From: an uncultured Alphaproteobacteria bacterium
GTDB lineage: Bacteria; Pseudomonadota; Alphaproteobacteria; JAPOUT01; G958296285
Length of the DNA stretch: 64,000 bases
Reading direction: 5' to 3'
Assembly (NCBI GenBank): GCA_958296285.1
Contig: OY282459.1
Location: 1,128,367 to 1,192,366, forward strand
Positions within the stretch are counted from its first letter, which is position 1. Every line of letters begins with the position of its first letter. The notes beneath the pieces are model-generated. The model searched no databases. It worked only from the letters and a program-made list of their open reading frames with translations, and had not been told where the DNA came from. Of the stretch, positions 17,401 to 25,048 are shown piece after piece. A program made the position numbers and the translations under genes.

Positions 17401-17495
17401 GGGCGCTTATCCTGCGTCATGTGGGAGCGGGATTATAGGGGCGAGGGGCGCGGCTTTCAAGAGATCGTGAAAGGAGAGGGCGGAAGAGCCCGCCG

Positions 17496-17520
17496 CCGCC
17501 CACGCGAAGCGCGTGGGCGG
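17496..17520 (-). other. 11-bp perfect hairpin overlapping the tRNA-Val 3' end
   Basis: CCGCCCACGCG (17496-17506) and CGCGTGGGCGG (17510-17520) pair perfectly around three bases. On the minus strand the first arm of this hairpin is the last six bases of the tRNA acceptor stem plus its trailer. It could end transcription or guide 3' processing, but no U-run follows it, so it is not a standard terminator. Confidence 0.5.
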
Positions 17521-17586
17521 TGACGGGATCGAACCGCCGACCTTCCCGGTGTAAACGGGACGCTCTCCCAGCTGAGCTAACCGCCC
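17514..17586 (-). tRNA. tRNA-Val (anticodon TAC)
   Basis: On the minus strand the acceptor is GGGCGGT/ACCGCCC, the anticodon loop TTTACAC sits in a CCCG/CGGG stem, and the T-arm GCGGTTCGATCCCGT is normal. No CCA is encoded. The gene follows hupB, an arrangement (lon-hupB-tRNA-Val) common in alphaproteobacteria. Confidence 0.96.
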
Positions 17587-17621
17587 TCAAACAGCCAAAG
17601 CGCCTAAGGCGCCGGACAGAA

Positions 17622-17897
17622 TCAGCGATTCACCGCGTCTTTCAAAGCCTTGCCAGCCTTGAACTTCGCCTGTTTGGAAGCCGGAACCTGTATCGTGGCT
17701 CCGGTCTGAGGGTTGCGCGCCTGTCGCGCCGCGCGTTTGGAAACGGAAAAAGTCCCAAAGCCGATAAGGCGAACCTCTCCGCCTTTCTTCAGTTCGCCGG
17801 TGATGCAATCCAAGATGCAATCCACCGCGCGACCGGAGTCCGCTTTGGAGAATCCGCATTTGTCCGCCAAGCCATCAATGAGTTCGTTCTTGTTCAC
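17622..17897 (-). CDS. hupB: Nucleoid protein HU
   Basis: The 91-residue histone-like protein binds and bends DNA without sequence specificity. It has the HU signature GFGTFSVSKRAARQARNPQTG near residue 46 and the beginning MNKNELIDGLA. Start is GTG with GGAAGGAG eight bases upstream. It follows lon on the same strand, the usual order in proteobacteria, but a 14-bp tandem palindrome array separates them. Confidence 0.95.
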   Translation of the reverse strand: MNKNELIDGLADKCGFSKADSGRAVDCILDCITGELKKGGEVRLIGFGTFSVSKRAARQARNPQTGATIQVPASKQAKFKAGKALKDAVNR

Positions 17898-17992
17898 GCT
17901 GCTGCTCCTTCCTTTTTGAAAATGGACGGGAGGATTCCCGCCGAATCACTAGGATTCTAGGGCTTTGGCGAAACAGAATACAAGACCCATTA

Positions 17993-18062
17993 GAGTCAAG
18001 AATCTAGAGTCAAGACTCTAGAGCCAAGACTCTAGAGCCGAGACTCTAGAGCCAAGATTCTA
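17993..18062. repeat. Five-copy 14-bp palindromic tandem array between lon and hupB
   Basis: Units are GAGTCAAGAATCTA, GAGTCAAGACTCTA, GAGCCAAGACTCTA, GAGCCGAGACTCTA and GAGCCAAGATTCTA. Junctions create TCTAGA-centred palindromes such as GACTCTAGAGTC. The array ends exactly on the lon stop codon (18060-18062). Units differ by one or two substitutions. It may terminate lon, bind a dimeric protein, or simply vary by slippage. Confidence 0.9.
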
Positions 18063-20498
18063 ATGCGCCACAGGACGCCGCGAAGATGGCGATAAAGGCT
18101 TCTTGTCTTTGGAGGGCAAAGGCGCGTCTTTCTCGTCCCACGGAATCGGAGTCGGCTCGCGCGTCAGCCCATGGACGAGCATCTCGCTCGCCGAGGCGAT
18201 CGGCACAATCTCCAACTTGTTCTTGATCTTGTCCGGAATTTCCGACAAATCGCGGACATTCTCGTCCGGGATCAGAACCTTCTTGACGCCCGCCCTCAGC
18301 GCGGCGAGCAGTTTCTCCTTCAAGCCGCCGATCGGCAAGACCCGTCCGCGCAAAGTGATCTCGCCGGTCATCGCCACGTCTCGGCGCACCGGAATATCGG
18401 TCATCAGAGAGACAATCGCCGCGACAATCGCGATTCCGGCGGACGGCCCGTCCTTCGGGGTCGCCGCCTCAGGCACATGGACGTGGATGTCCTTCTTCTC
18501 AAAAAGAGACGGCTTGATGCCGAACTCCGGCGCGCGCGCGTGAACATAAGCCTTCGCCGCCGAGATGGATTCTTTCATGACATCGCGGAGATTGCCGGTG
18601 ATCGTCATCCGCCCTTTGCCGGACGCCATGACGCCTTCAATCGTCAGAAGCTCGCCGCCGAATTGCGTCCATGCCATGCCGTTGGCGACTCCGATCCGAT
18701 TCTCTTTGTCAATCTCCTCATGGCGGTATTTCGGAACGCCGGCGTAGGATTCCAAATTCTTCCGTGAGATGCGGACGGCGGTCTTGCGCCCCATCACCAG
18801 ATCGCGCACGGTCTTGCGCGCCAATTTCTGAATCTCGCGCTCCAAATTGCGAACCCCCGCCTCGCGCGTATAGACGCGGATGAGATCGGCGAGCGCGCTG
18901 TCGCCCAAAGACCACTCGTCCTTTTTGAGACCATGCGCCTCCACCGCCTTCGGAATCAGATGCCGCGTGGCGATCTCCATCTTCTCGTCCTCGGTGTAGC
19001 CGGGGATGCGGAGCGTCTCCATTCTGTCCAGAAGGGCAGGCGGGATGTTCATCGTGTTGGCGGTCGTGATGAACATGACGTTGGAGAGATCGTAATCCAC
19101 CTCCAAATAATGATCGTTGAAGGTGGCGTTCTGCTCGGGATCCAGAACTTCTAGCAGCGCCGCGGACGGATCGCCGCGGAAATCCACGCCCATCTTATCC
19201 ACCTCGTCCAGCAGGAAGAGCGGATTCGTATATTTGACCTTCTTCATGGACTGAATGACCCGCCCCGGCATGGAGCCGATATAGGTTCGGCGATGGCCTC
19301 GGATTTCGGCTTCATCGCGGACGCCGCCCAGCGACATCCGCAGGAAAGGACGTCCTGTCGCGCGCGCCACGCTCCGCCCCAAAGAGGTCTTGCCGACTCC
19401 GGGGGGGCCGACCAAACACAAAATCGGCCCCTTCAGACGCGAAACGCGCTGCTGCACGGCAAGATATTCAATGATGCGCTCCTTGACCTTTTCCAATCCG
19501 TAATGATCGGCGTCCAGAACCTTCTGCGCTTCGGCGAGATCGGTCTTGGCGCGCGCCTTCTTGCCCCATGGAATGGAGAGAATCCAGTCCAAATAATTCC
19601 GCACGACCGTCGCTTCCGCCGACATCGGACCCATCTGCCGAAGCCTTTTGATCTCCGCCTTCGCTTTCTCTCTCGCTTCTTTGGAGAGTTTCGTTTTCTG
19701 AATCCTCTCTTCCAGCATGGAGAGATCGTCGCGTCCGTCATCGCTCTCGCCGAGCTCTTTTTGGATCGCCTTCATCTGCTCGTTGAGATAATATTCGCGC
19801 TGCGTCTTCTCCACTTGTCTTTTGACGCGGCCTCGGATTTTGCGCTCCATCTGAAGGACGCTGATCTCGCTCTCCATCGTGGCATAGACTCTCTCCAGAC
19901 GCTCGGCGACATCCAGCGTTTCAAGCAATTTCTGCTTCTCCCCCAGCTCCATGGAGACATGACTCGCCACGCCATCGGCGAGACGGGCGGGGCTTTCCAC
20001 CTGTCCCAGCGAGATCATGAATTCCGGCATAGAACCTTTCTTCAATTTCGCGTAGGTCTCAAAGCGATTCTGAACCGATCGCGCGAGACCGAGAATGCGC
20101 TCCTTATTCTTCTCCTTCTCTTGGAGGATTCGCACGCTGCCCTCAAAATAGCCGCCGGCGTCATGGAGCAGATCCAGAGAGCCGCGCGCGATGCCTTCCA
20201 CCAGCACTTTCATCGTGCCGTCCGGCAATTTTAACAGCTGTAGAATGGAGGCGACGGCGCCGACTTTGTAAATGTCGTTTTCGTCCGGCGCGTCTTTTTG
20301 CGGATTTTTCTGCGCGACCAAAAAGAGGCAGTTCTTATGGCGACTCGCTTCTTCCAGAGCCTGCACCGAGCGCGGGCGTCCGACAAAAAGCGGCGCGATC
20401 ATGGACGGAAAAACGACCAAATCGCGCAAAGGCAGAACAGGGAATGTTCCCGATTGTCCGGGAGAGGGCAGGGAGGGTTGTGATTTCGTGTCTTCCAT
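18060..20498 (-). CDS. lon: ATP-dependent protease Lon
   Basis: Cytoplasmic protease that degrades misfolded and regulatory proteins. The 812-residue chain has the N-terminal substrate domain (FPVLPLRDLVVFP near residue 19), a coiled linker, Walker A GPPGVGKTS near 364, Walker B LFLLDEVDKM, and the Ser-Lys dyad region PKDGPSAGIAI with serine near 688 plus the KLLAALRAGVKKV lysine segment. Length is normal. It follows clpX on the same strand with 137 bases between. Confidence 0.97.
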   Translation of the reverse strand: MEDTKSQPSLPSPGQSGTFPVLPLRDLVVFPSMIAPLFVGRPRSVQALEEASRHKNCLFLVAQKNPQKDAPDENDIYKVGAVASILQLLKLPDGTMKVLVEGIARGSLDLLHDAGGYFEGSVRILQEKEKNKERILGLARSVQNRFETYAKLKKGSMPEFMISLGQVESPARLADGVASHVSMELGEKQKLLETLDVAERLERVYATMESEISVLQMERKIRGRVKRQVEKTQREYYLNEQMKAIQKELGESDDGRDDLSMLEERIQKTKLSKEAREKAKAEIKRLRQMGPMSAEATVVRNYLDWILSIPWGKKARAKTDLAEAQKVLDADHYGLEKVKERIIEYLAVQQRVSRLKGPILCLVGPPGVGKTSLGRSVARATGRPFLRMSLGGVRDEAEIRGHRRTYIGSMPGRVIQSMKKVKYTNPLFLLDEVDKMGVDFRGDPSAALLEVLDPEQNATFNDHYLEVDYDLSNVMFITTANTMNIPPALLDRMETLRIPGYTEDEKMEIATRHLIPKAVEAHGLKKDEWSLGDSALADLIRVYTREAGVRNLEREIQKLARKTVRDLVMGRKTAVRISRKNLESYAGVPKYRHEEIDKENRIGVANGMAWTQFGGELLTIEGVMASGKGRMTITGNLRDVMKESISAAKAYVHARAPEFGIKPSLFEKKDIHVHVPEAATPKDGPSAGIAIVAAIVSLMTDIPVRRDVAMTGEITLRGRVLPIGGLKEKLLAALRAGVKKVLIPDENVRDLSEIPDKIKNKLEIVPIASASEMLVHGLTREPTPIPWDEKDAPLPSKDKKPLSPSSRRPVAH

Positions 20499-20635
20499 CG
20501 TCCTGCCTTTGTCTCTGGTCTGTCGCGCCTCGCCGCCGCCATTGCTGCCGCCGGCGCAGGAATCACGAAAGACTATAGCGCAATCCGCGCCAGAGCGCGA
20601 GGCTTATCTCTCAAAGAGAGGCTTGTTTTCCGCAA

Positions 20636-21952
20636 CTATCTAGATGGGCTGTCGGAGACCGATTTCAAGCCTTCATCCTTATCCTTGCCGCGGCGGGTCT
20701 CGGCGCGATCGGCGTAGATATAGAGGGGCTGCGCGTTCTTCTCCACAACGTCCGCGCCGACCACGATCTCCTCCAAGTTTTTCTTATCGGGAAGTTCAAA
20801 CATCGTGTCCAGCAGGATGTCCTCCATGATGGAGCGCAAGCCGCGCGCGCCGGTTTTTCTATGGATCGCCTTTTTCGCGATCGCGTCCAGCGCCTCGTCA
20901 CGGAAGACGAGGCGGACATTCTCCATGTCAAAGAGTTTGCAGAACTGCTTCGTCAGAGCGTTGCGAGGCTCTTTGAGAATGCGGATGAGAGTCTCCTCGT
21001 CCAAATCCTCCAAAGTCGTGACAATCGGAACGCGCCCGACAAATTCCGGAATGAGTCCGAAGCGGAGCAGATCTTCCGGCTCCACCTCTTTGATGATCTT
21101 GCTGATCTGTCTGTCGTCCGGGGCGTGGATTTCCGCGCCGAAGCCGATCGCGTGGGCGCGGCGGCGGCGCATGATGATCTTCTCCAGCCCCGAAAAAGCC
21201 CCGCCGCAGACAAAGAGAATGTTGGTCGTATCCACCTGCAGAAACTCCTGCTGCGGATGCTTCCGCCCGCCTTGCGGCGGGACGCTCGCCACTGTGCCTT
21301 CCATGATTTTGAGAAGCGCCTGCTGCACGCCTTCTCCTGAAACATCGCGCGTGATGGAGGGGTTGTCGGTCTTGCGGCTGATCTTATCCACCTCGTCAAT
21401 ATAGACGATGCCGCGCTGCGCCTTCTCCACGTTATAGTCGGCGGATTGGAGGAGTTTTAAGATGATGTTCTCCACATCTTCGCCGACATAGCCCGCTTCG
21501 GTGAGCGCGGTGGCGTCCGCCATGGCGAAGGGGACGTCTAGGATTCGGGCGAGCGTTTGGGCGAGGAGCGTTTTGCCGCAGCCCGTCGGCCCTATCAGCA
21601 GGACGTTGGATTTGGCGACTTCGGCGTCTTGCGCCGAGACGTTCTTGCCGTGATCGGAGAGGCGCTTATAGTGGTTATGCACGGCGACCGACAAGACGCG
21701 CTTCGCTCGCTCCTGTCCGATGACGTAATCGTCCAGCACGATTTTGATTTCGGAGGGAGTCGGGAGTCCTGCGTCTTTTTTGGAGACGGCGTTTTTGCTT
21801 TCCTCGCGAATGATGTCCATGCAGAGTTCCACGCACTCATCGCAGATAAAGACTTGGGGTCCGGCGATCAGTTTTCGCACTTCATGCTGGCTCTTTCCGC
21901 AGAAGGAGCAGTAGAGGGTTTCTTTTCTGTCGGCTCCGCTGACTCGGCTCAT
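20636..21952 (-). CDS. clpX: ClpX, ATP-binding unfoldase of ClpXP
   Basis: The unfoldase feeds substrates to ClpP. The 438-residue protein has the N-terminal zinc-binding domain ([17 protein letters not shown] and CDECVELC, four cysteines), Walker [13 protein letters not shown] near residue 117, Walker [11 protein letters not shown] near 182, and the GYVGEDVE pore-region segment. The ClpP-contacting IGF loop is visible as HAIGFGAEI near 270. It follows clpP by three bases, so the two are likely one transcript. Confidence 0.97.
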   Translation of the reverse strand: MSRVSGADRKETLYCSFCGKSQHEVRKLIAGPQVFICDECVELCMDIIREESKNAVSKKDAGLPTPSEIKIVLDDYVIGQERAKRVLSVAVHNHYKRLSDHGKNVSAQDAEVAKSNVLLIGPTGCGKTLLAQTLARILDVPFAMADATALTEAGYVGEDVENIILKLLQSADYNVEKAQRGIVYIDEVDKISRKTDNPSITRDVSGEGVQQALLKIMEGTVASVPPQGGRKHPQQEFLQVDTTNILFVCGGAFSGLEKIIMRRRRAHAIGFGAEIHAPDDRQISKIIKEVEPEDLLRFGLIPEFVGRVPIVTTLEDLDEETLIRILKEPRNALTKQFCKLFDMENVRLVFRDEALDAIAKKAIHRKTGARGLRSIMEDILLDTMFELPDKKNLEEIVVGADVVEKNAQPLYIYADRAETRRGKDKDEGLKSVSDSPSR

Positions 21953-21955
21953 GGT

Positions 21956-22594
21956 TCAATTCCCTTTCTTGTCTTTCTGCGCTTCGGCAGAGTGGGCGGC
22001 GGCGGGTCGGGGTCTCATTTCCACGACTTCATCAATGAGTCCGAAGGCTTTCGCTTCTTCGGGGGTCATAAAGGTATCACGATCCATGACGGTTTCTATC
22101 GTGGCGAGGTTTTGTCCTGTGTGGCGGGCGTAGATTTCGTTGAGGCGCGCGCGCGTGTTGAGGAAGTTTCGCGCGTGGCGCTCAATATCGGCGGTCGGCC
22201 CTTGGACGCCGCCATGCGGCTGATGCACCATGATCTGCGCGTGCGGCAGAGCGCGGCGCGCGCCGCTCTCGCCGGCGGCGAGCAGCAGCGATCCCATGGA
22301 CGCCGCCTGCCCGATGCACAGAGTCGCCACAGGCGGACGGATATAGCGCATCGTATCGTAGATCGCCATGCCTGACGTCACCGCCCCGCCCGGCGAGTTA
22401 ATATAGACCGAGATTTCTTTGTCAGGATTTTCCGATTCCAAATAGAGCATCTGCGCGCTGATCACCGCCGCCGCGCTGTCCTCTATCACCCCTGTGATGA
22501 AGACGATCCGATCTTTAAGGAGGCGCGAATAGATATCGTAGGCGCGCTCGCCTCTATTGCTTTGCTCCACGACCATCGGGATCAGATTGCTCAT
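21956..22594 (-). CDS. clpP: ClpP, proteolytic subunit of ClpXP
   Basis: The 212-residue serine peptidase has the catalytic serine in [12 protein letters not shown] near residue 104, the histidine in IMVHQPHGG near 129, and an aspartate in TVMDRDTFM near 176. The start [20 protein letters not shown] is typical. It lies between tig and clpX, the standard tig-clpP-clpX order. Confidence 0.97.
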   Translation of the reverse strand: MSNLIPMVVEQSNRGERAYDIYSRLLKDRIVFITGVIEDSAAAVISAQMLYLESENPDKEISVYINSPGGAVTSGMAIYDTMRYIRPPVATLCIGQAASMGSLLLAAGESGARRALPHAQIMVHQPHGGVQGPTADIERHARNFLNTRARLNEIYARHTGQNLATIETVMDRDTFMTPEEAKAFGLIDEVVEMRPRPAAAHSAEAQKDKKGN

Positions 22595-22704
22595 AATGCT
22601 CGGCTCTCTCCGTTTGCTCCGCGCCTCTGCGGAGGCTTGGGGGTTGGCGCGGCTGTCGCGCGATGCGATTCGCTGAACTTTGCCCTCTTTTTCTTAAGAA
22701 AAGA

Positions 22705-24087
22705 TTATCGCGCGATTTCGCCCGTCTGTGAATAGCGCATCATTTCGTCACGCGACATAGATTTTTCGGAAATTTCCGCTTTGCCGACGATCCAATCTAT
22801 CACCTTTTCTTCAAAGAGCGGCGCGTGGAGCGCGGCGCGGGCGCGGGGGTCTTTTTCGTAGAAGGCGGCGATGTCTTTTTCGCGTCCTGGGAATTGGCGC
22901 GCGCGCTCGGCGATGGCTTGTTTGATGTCGGCGGCGCTGATTTCCAGTTTTTCCCGCGCGCCGATCTCTGCCAAGACCAGCCCCACGCGCACGCGCGCTT
23001 CGGCGAGGCGAATCAGCTGTTGTTGGGCGGCGGTTTCGTTTATGGCGGGCTGCTCGGATTTTTGGGCTTCGCGCGCCGCGAGGAATTGCTGCCAGAGGGG
23101 CGAGAATTCTCGGGCGACGAGCGTTGGCGGCGGCGCGAAGCGGCATTGTTTTTCTAGGTGATCTAGAATCTGACGTTTTAGCGCCGCGCGGGCGAGGATC
23201 GCGTCGCTTTTGGCGATTTCCTCGCGCGCCGCTTCGCGGAGTTTGGCGAGCGAGGAATATCCCATTCGTTTGGCGAAATTCTCGTCGGCTTGCGTTTCCA
23301 TTGGCGGGTGGACGGATTTCAGTCGCACGTTAAAGACGGCTTCGCGGCTTTTGAGATTTTCTTCGGGGTGGTCGTCTGGGAAGCGGGCTTTGATGGAGTC
23401 TTTGAAGCCGGCGCTTCTGCCGGTGAAGATTTTTTCAAAGCCTGGGAGGGCGCTGCCGCGTCCGAGAATGATTTTCGCGTCTTTTCCGCTTCCGTCTTTG
23501 AAAGGTTTGTCGTCCATGGTTCCGTCAAAGTCAAAGATGACGAGGTCGCCTTCGCTGGCGGTTTTGTCGGTTCCTTCTTTTGGGAAGAGGGGGTGATTTT
23601 TGAGGAGGTTGGCGATCATGGCGTTCACGTCTTTATCGTCAATGGCTGTGGTGGGTTTGACGAGGGCGAGTTTATTGAGGTTAGGCGGGGTGATTTCGGG
23701 GGCGGGTTCTATTCGGATTGTCATTTTGAGGGGGCTTCCGCCTTGGACGATATTTTCGGTTTGGGTTTGGAGCGTGGCGTGGGGCGCGAGGGCGGGGCGG
23801 AGGTTATTTTCTTGGACGATGCGCTGCGCGATTTCGGAGGCGAGTTTTTCTATGACTTCGGCGGCGATTCGTTCTCCGAATCGTTGTCGGATGATTTGGT
23901 CGGAGGCTTTTCCTTTTCGGAAGCCTGGGAGTCGGATATCGGGTTTTGTTTTATTGATTTGGGATTGCATTTGGGCGTCCATTTCGGCGGCGGGGATTTC
24001 CACGGAGTAGAGTCGGACGTCTGCGCCGCCGATTTTTTCTTTATCGGCGGGGATTTCTTGGATTGAGGCGGCGGGTTTTTTTGTCAT
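22705..24087 (-). CDS. tig: Trigger factor
   Basis: Ribosome-bound chaperone with peptidyl-prolyl isomerase activity. The 460-residue protein has the ribosome-docking motif in LPGFRKGKAS near residue 45, the FKBP-type domain from about 155 (GDLVIFDFDGTMDDKPFKDGSG), and a helical C-terminal arm domain. I chose ATG 24087, the first methionine giving a normal N-terminus. The bases just before it on the coding strand are AACCCAACCCC, with no ribosome site, apparently a result of the local A+C-rich bias. Confidence 0.93.
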   Translation of the reverse strand: MTKKPAASIQEIPADKEKIGGADVRLYSVEIPAAEMDAQMQSQINKTKPDIRLPGFRKGKASDQIIRQRFGERIAAEVIEKLASEIAQRIVQENNLRPALAPHATLQTQTENIVQGGSPLKMTIRIEPAPEITPPNLNKLALVKPTTAIDDKDVNAMIANLLKNHPLFPKEGTDKTASEGDLVIFDFDGTMDDKPFKDGSGKDAKIILGRGSALPGFEKIFTGRSAGFKDSIKARFPDDHPEENLKSREAVFNVRLKSVHPPMETQADENFAKRMGYSSLAKLREAAREEIAKSDAILARAALKRQILDHLEKQCRFAPPPTLVAREFSPLWQQFLAAREAQKSEQPAINETAAQQQLIRLAEARVRVGLVLAEIGAREKLEISAADIKQAIAERARQFPGREKDIAAFYEKDPRARAALHAPLFEEKVIDWIVGKAEISEKSMSRDEMMRYSQTGEIAR

Positions 24088-24121
24088 GGGGTTGGGTTTG
24101 GGTTTTGGCGGTTGGGGGGTT

Positions 24122-24206
24122 TGGTGCGGACGGAGGGATTTGAACCCCCACGCCTTTCGGCACAAGCGTCTAAGGCTTGCGTGTCTGCCAGTTCCACCAC
24201 GTCCGC
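24122..24206 (-). tRNA. tRNA-Leu (anticodon TAG)
   Basis: On the minus strand: acceptor GCGGACG/CGTCCGC, anticodon loop CTTAGAC, a long variable arm, T-arm GGGGGTTCAAATCCC, and encoded CCA at 24122-24124. It lies between tig and island I5. Confidence 0.97.
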
Positions 24207-24252
24207 GTGGTTTTGTTGTGGGGATTATAGGGGTCGGGGGCGTTGTGTGAAA

Positions 24253-24398
24253 CTCCAAAAGAGGGGGGTCAAGGGGGGCTTGCCCCCCTTGAGAAAGGGG
24301 GGATCGGGGGGAATCCCCCCCGAAAAGTCGGCGGGCGTGGCTTTCCCGAAGCCGAGCGTAGCGAGGCGAGAAAGCCCGCCGACCCCCCTGCTCGCAGG
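24253..24398. repeat. Palindromic mosaic island I5 (left half)
   Basis: It has a left arm of AGGGGGGTCAAGGGGGG with its inverted partner, GGGGGGATC/AATCCCCCC, the core stem AGTCGGCGGGC/GCCCGCCGAC, and a closing CCCTGCTCGCAGG. It lacks the right terminal arm. The matching right half appears at 24886-25048 on the other side of a structured RNA candidate and a small regulator gene. Confidence 0.82.
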
Positions 24399-24438
24399 AA
24401 TCATGCTAAAGTCTCTTCGGTCGCGCGAAAACGGCGCG

Positions 24439-24589
24439 GCTGGGGACCTAGAGAATCCCTAAGGAGTGAGCGCTCGGATTTGGTCCGGGTGGCTCCGCTC
24501 ATGTCCAGATTCGCATCCGCTGAATTAAAAGGCGGAGCGGCTGTTCCTTACGGTTCTTCTAGCTCCCGGCCCACCGAGCTTTCGGTGGG
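24439..24589 (+). ncRNA. Rod-shaped structured RNA candidate (6S-like shape)
   Basis: Positions 24439-24465 pair with 24545-24570 in a long stem with a few mismatches. Its clearest part is CTAGAGAATCCCTAAGGA against TCCTTACGGTTCTTCTAG. Inside, CGGATTTGG (24475-24483) pairs fully with CCAGATTCG (24505-24513), counting two wobbles, around a 21-base loop. A perfect 8-bp hairpin CCCACCGA-GCTT-TCGGTGGG (24570-24589) follows, without a U-run. The outline, a closing stem, a central bubble and a terminal stem, resembles 6S RNA, and GTGAGC plus GCTCGG elements are reminiscent of it. Family identity is a guess; a long 5' leader of the next gene is the alternative. Confidence 0.45.
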
Positions 24590-24618
24590 TCGCTCACCAT
24601 GAACCGAGGGAGAGAGCT

Positions 24619-24885
24619 ATGACCAGAACAACGACAGGAAAACTCAACGAAGAGACGCTAGAAAAAATCCAAACGGAGACGACCAAACTCCGCAGACGCA
24701 TCGGACGAAATGTCCTGCAGGCGCGGCGAAAAAAACGCATGGCGCTCAAAGAACTCGCTGAGATCGCCGAAATCACGCCCGAAGAGCTGACCGAGATAGA
24801 AATCGGGCAAGAGGTCATAAAACTCCGCCGTCTCGTCTGCCTTGCTTATCTGCTGGACACAGAGCCTATTGATCTTCTGAAGTAA
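24619..24885 (+). CDS. Small Xre/Cro-like helix-turn-helix protein
   Basis: The 88-residue protein has a helix-turn-helix spanning about residues 29-62 (LRRRIGRNVLQARRKKRMAL, then ELAEIAEITPEEL), in the layout of Cro/C1-type regulators. No effector domain is present. ATG 24619 follows GGGAGAGAGCT. With the structured RNA upstream it forms cargo between island halves I5 and I6. It may control that RNA or its own transcript; this is inference. Confidence 0.7.
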   Translation: MTRTTTGKLNEETLEKIQTETTKLRRRIGRNVLQARRKKRMALKELAEIAEITPEELTEIEIGQEVIKLRRLVCLAYLLDTEPIDLLK

Positions 24886-25048
24886 GAGCTCTTGGAGGGG
24901 GGTCGGCGGGCTTTCTCGCAGGCTCGCTCCGCTATGCTCCGCTCGCCTGCTTCGTTTCGCCACGCCCGCCGACCTTTTCGGGGGGATTCCCCCCGATCCC
25001 CCCTTTTTTCAAGGGGGGCAAGCCCCCCTTGACCCCCCTCAACGGGAG
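24886..25048. repeat. Palindromic mosaic island I6 (right half)
   Basis: It begins with GAGCTC and GGAGGGGGGTCGGCGGGC, carries the core stem in the reverse orientation to I5, then GGGGGGATT/ATCCCCCC, and ends with the right terminal arm CCCCCCTTGACCCCCC followed by AACGGGAG. Left of I5 (24061-24120) the + strand has G30 T23 C4 A3. Right of I6 (25081-25140) it has A25 C25 T8 G2. Confidence 0.82.

Noticed and set aside
17993..18062. CRISPR array
   Set aside because: The units are contiguous 14-mers without spacers, and no cas genes are present.
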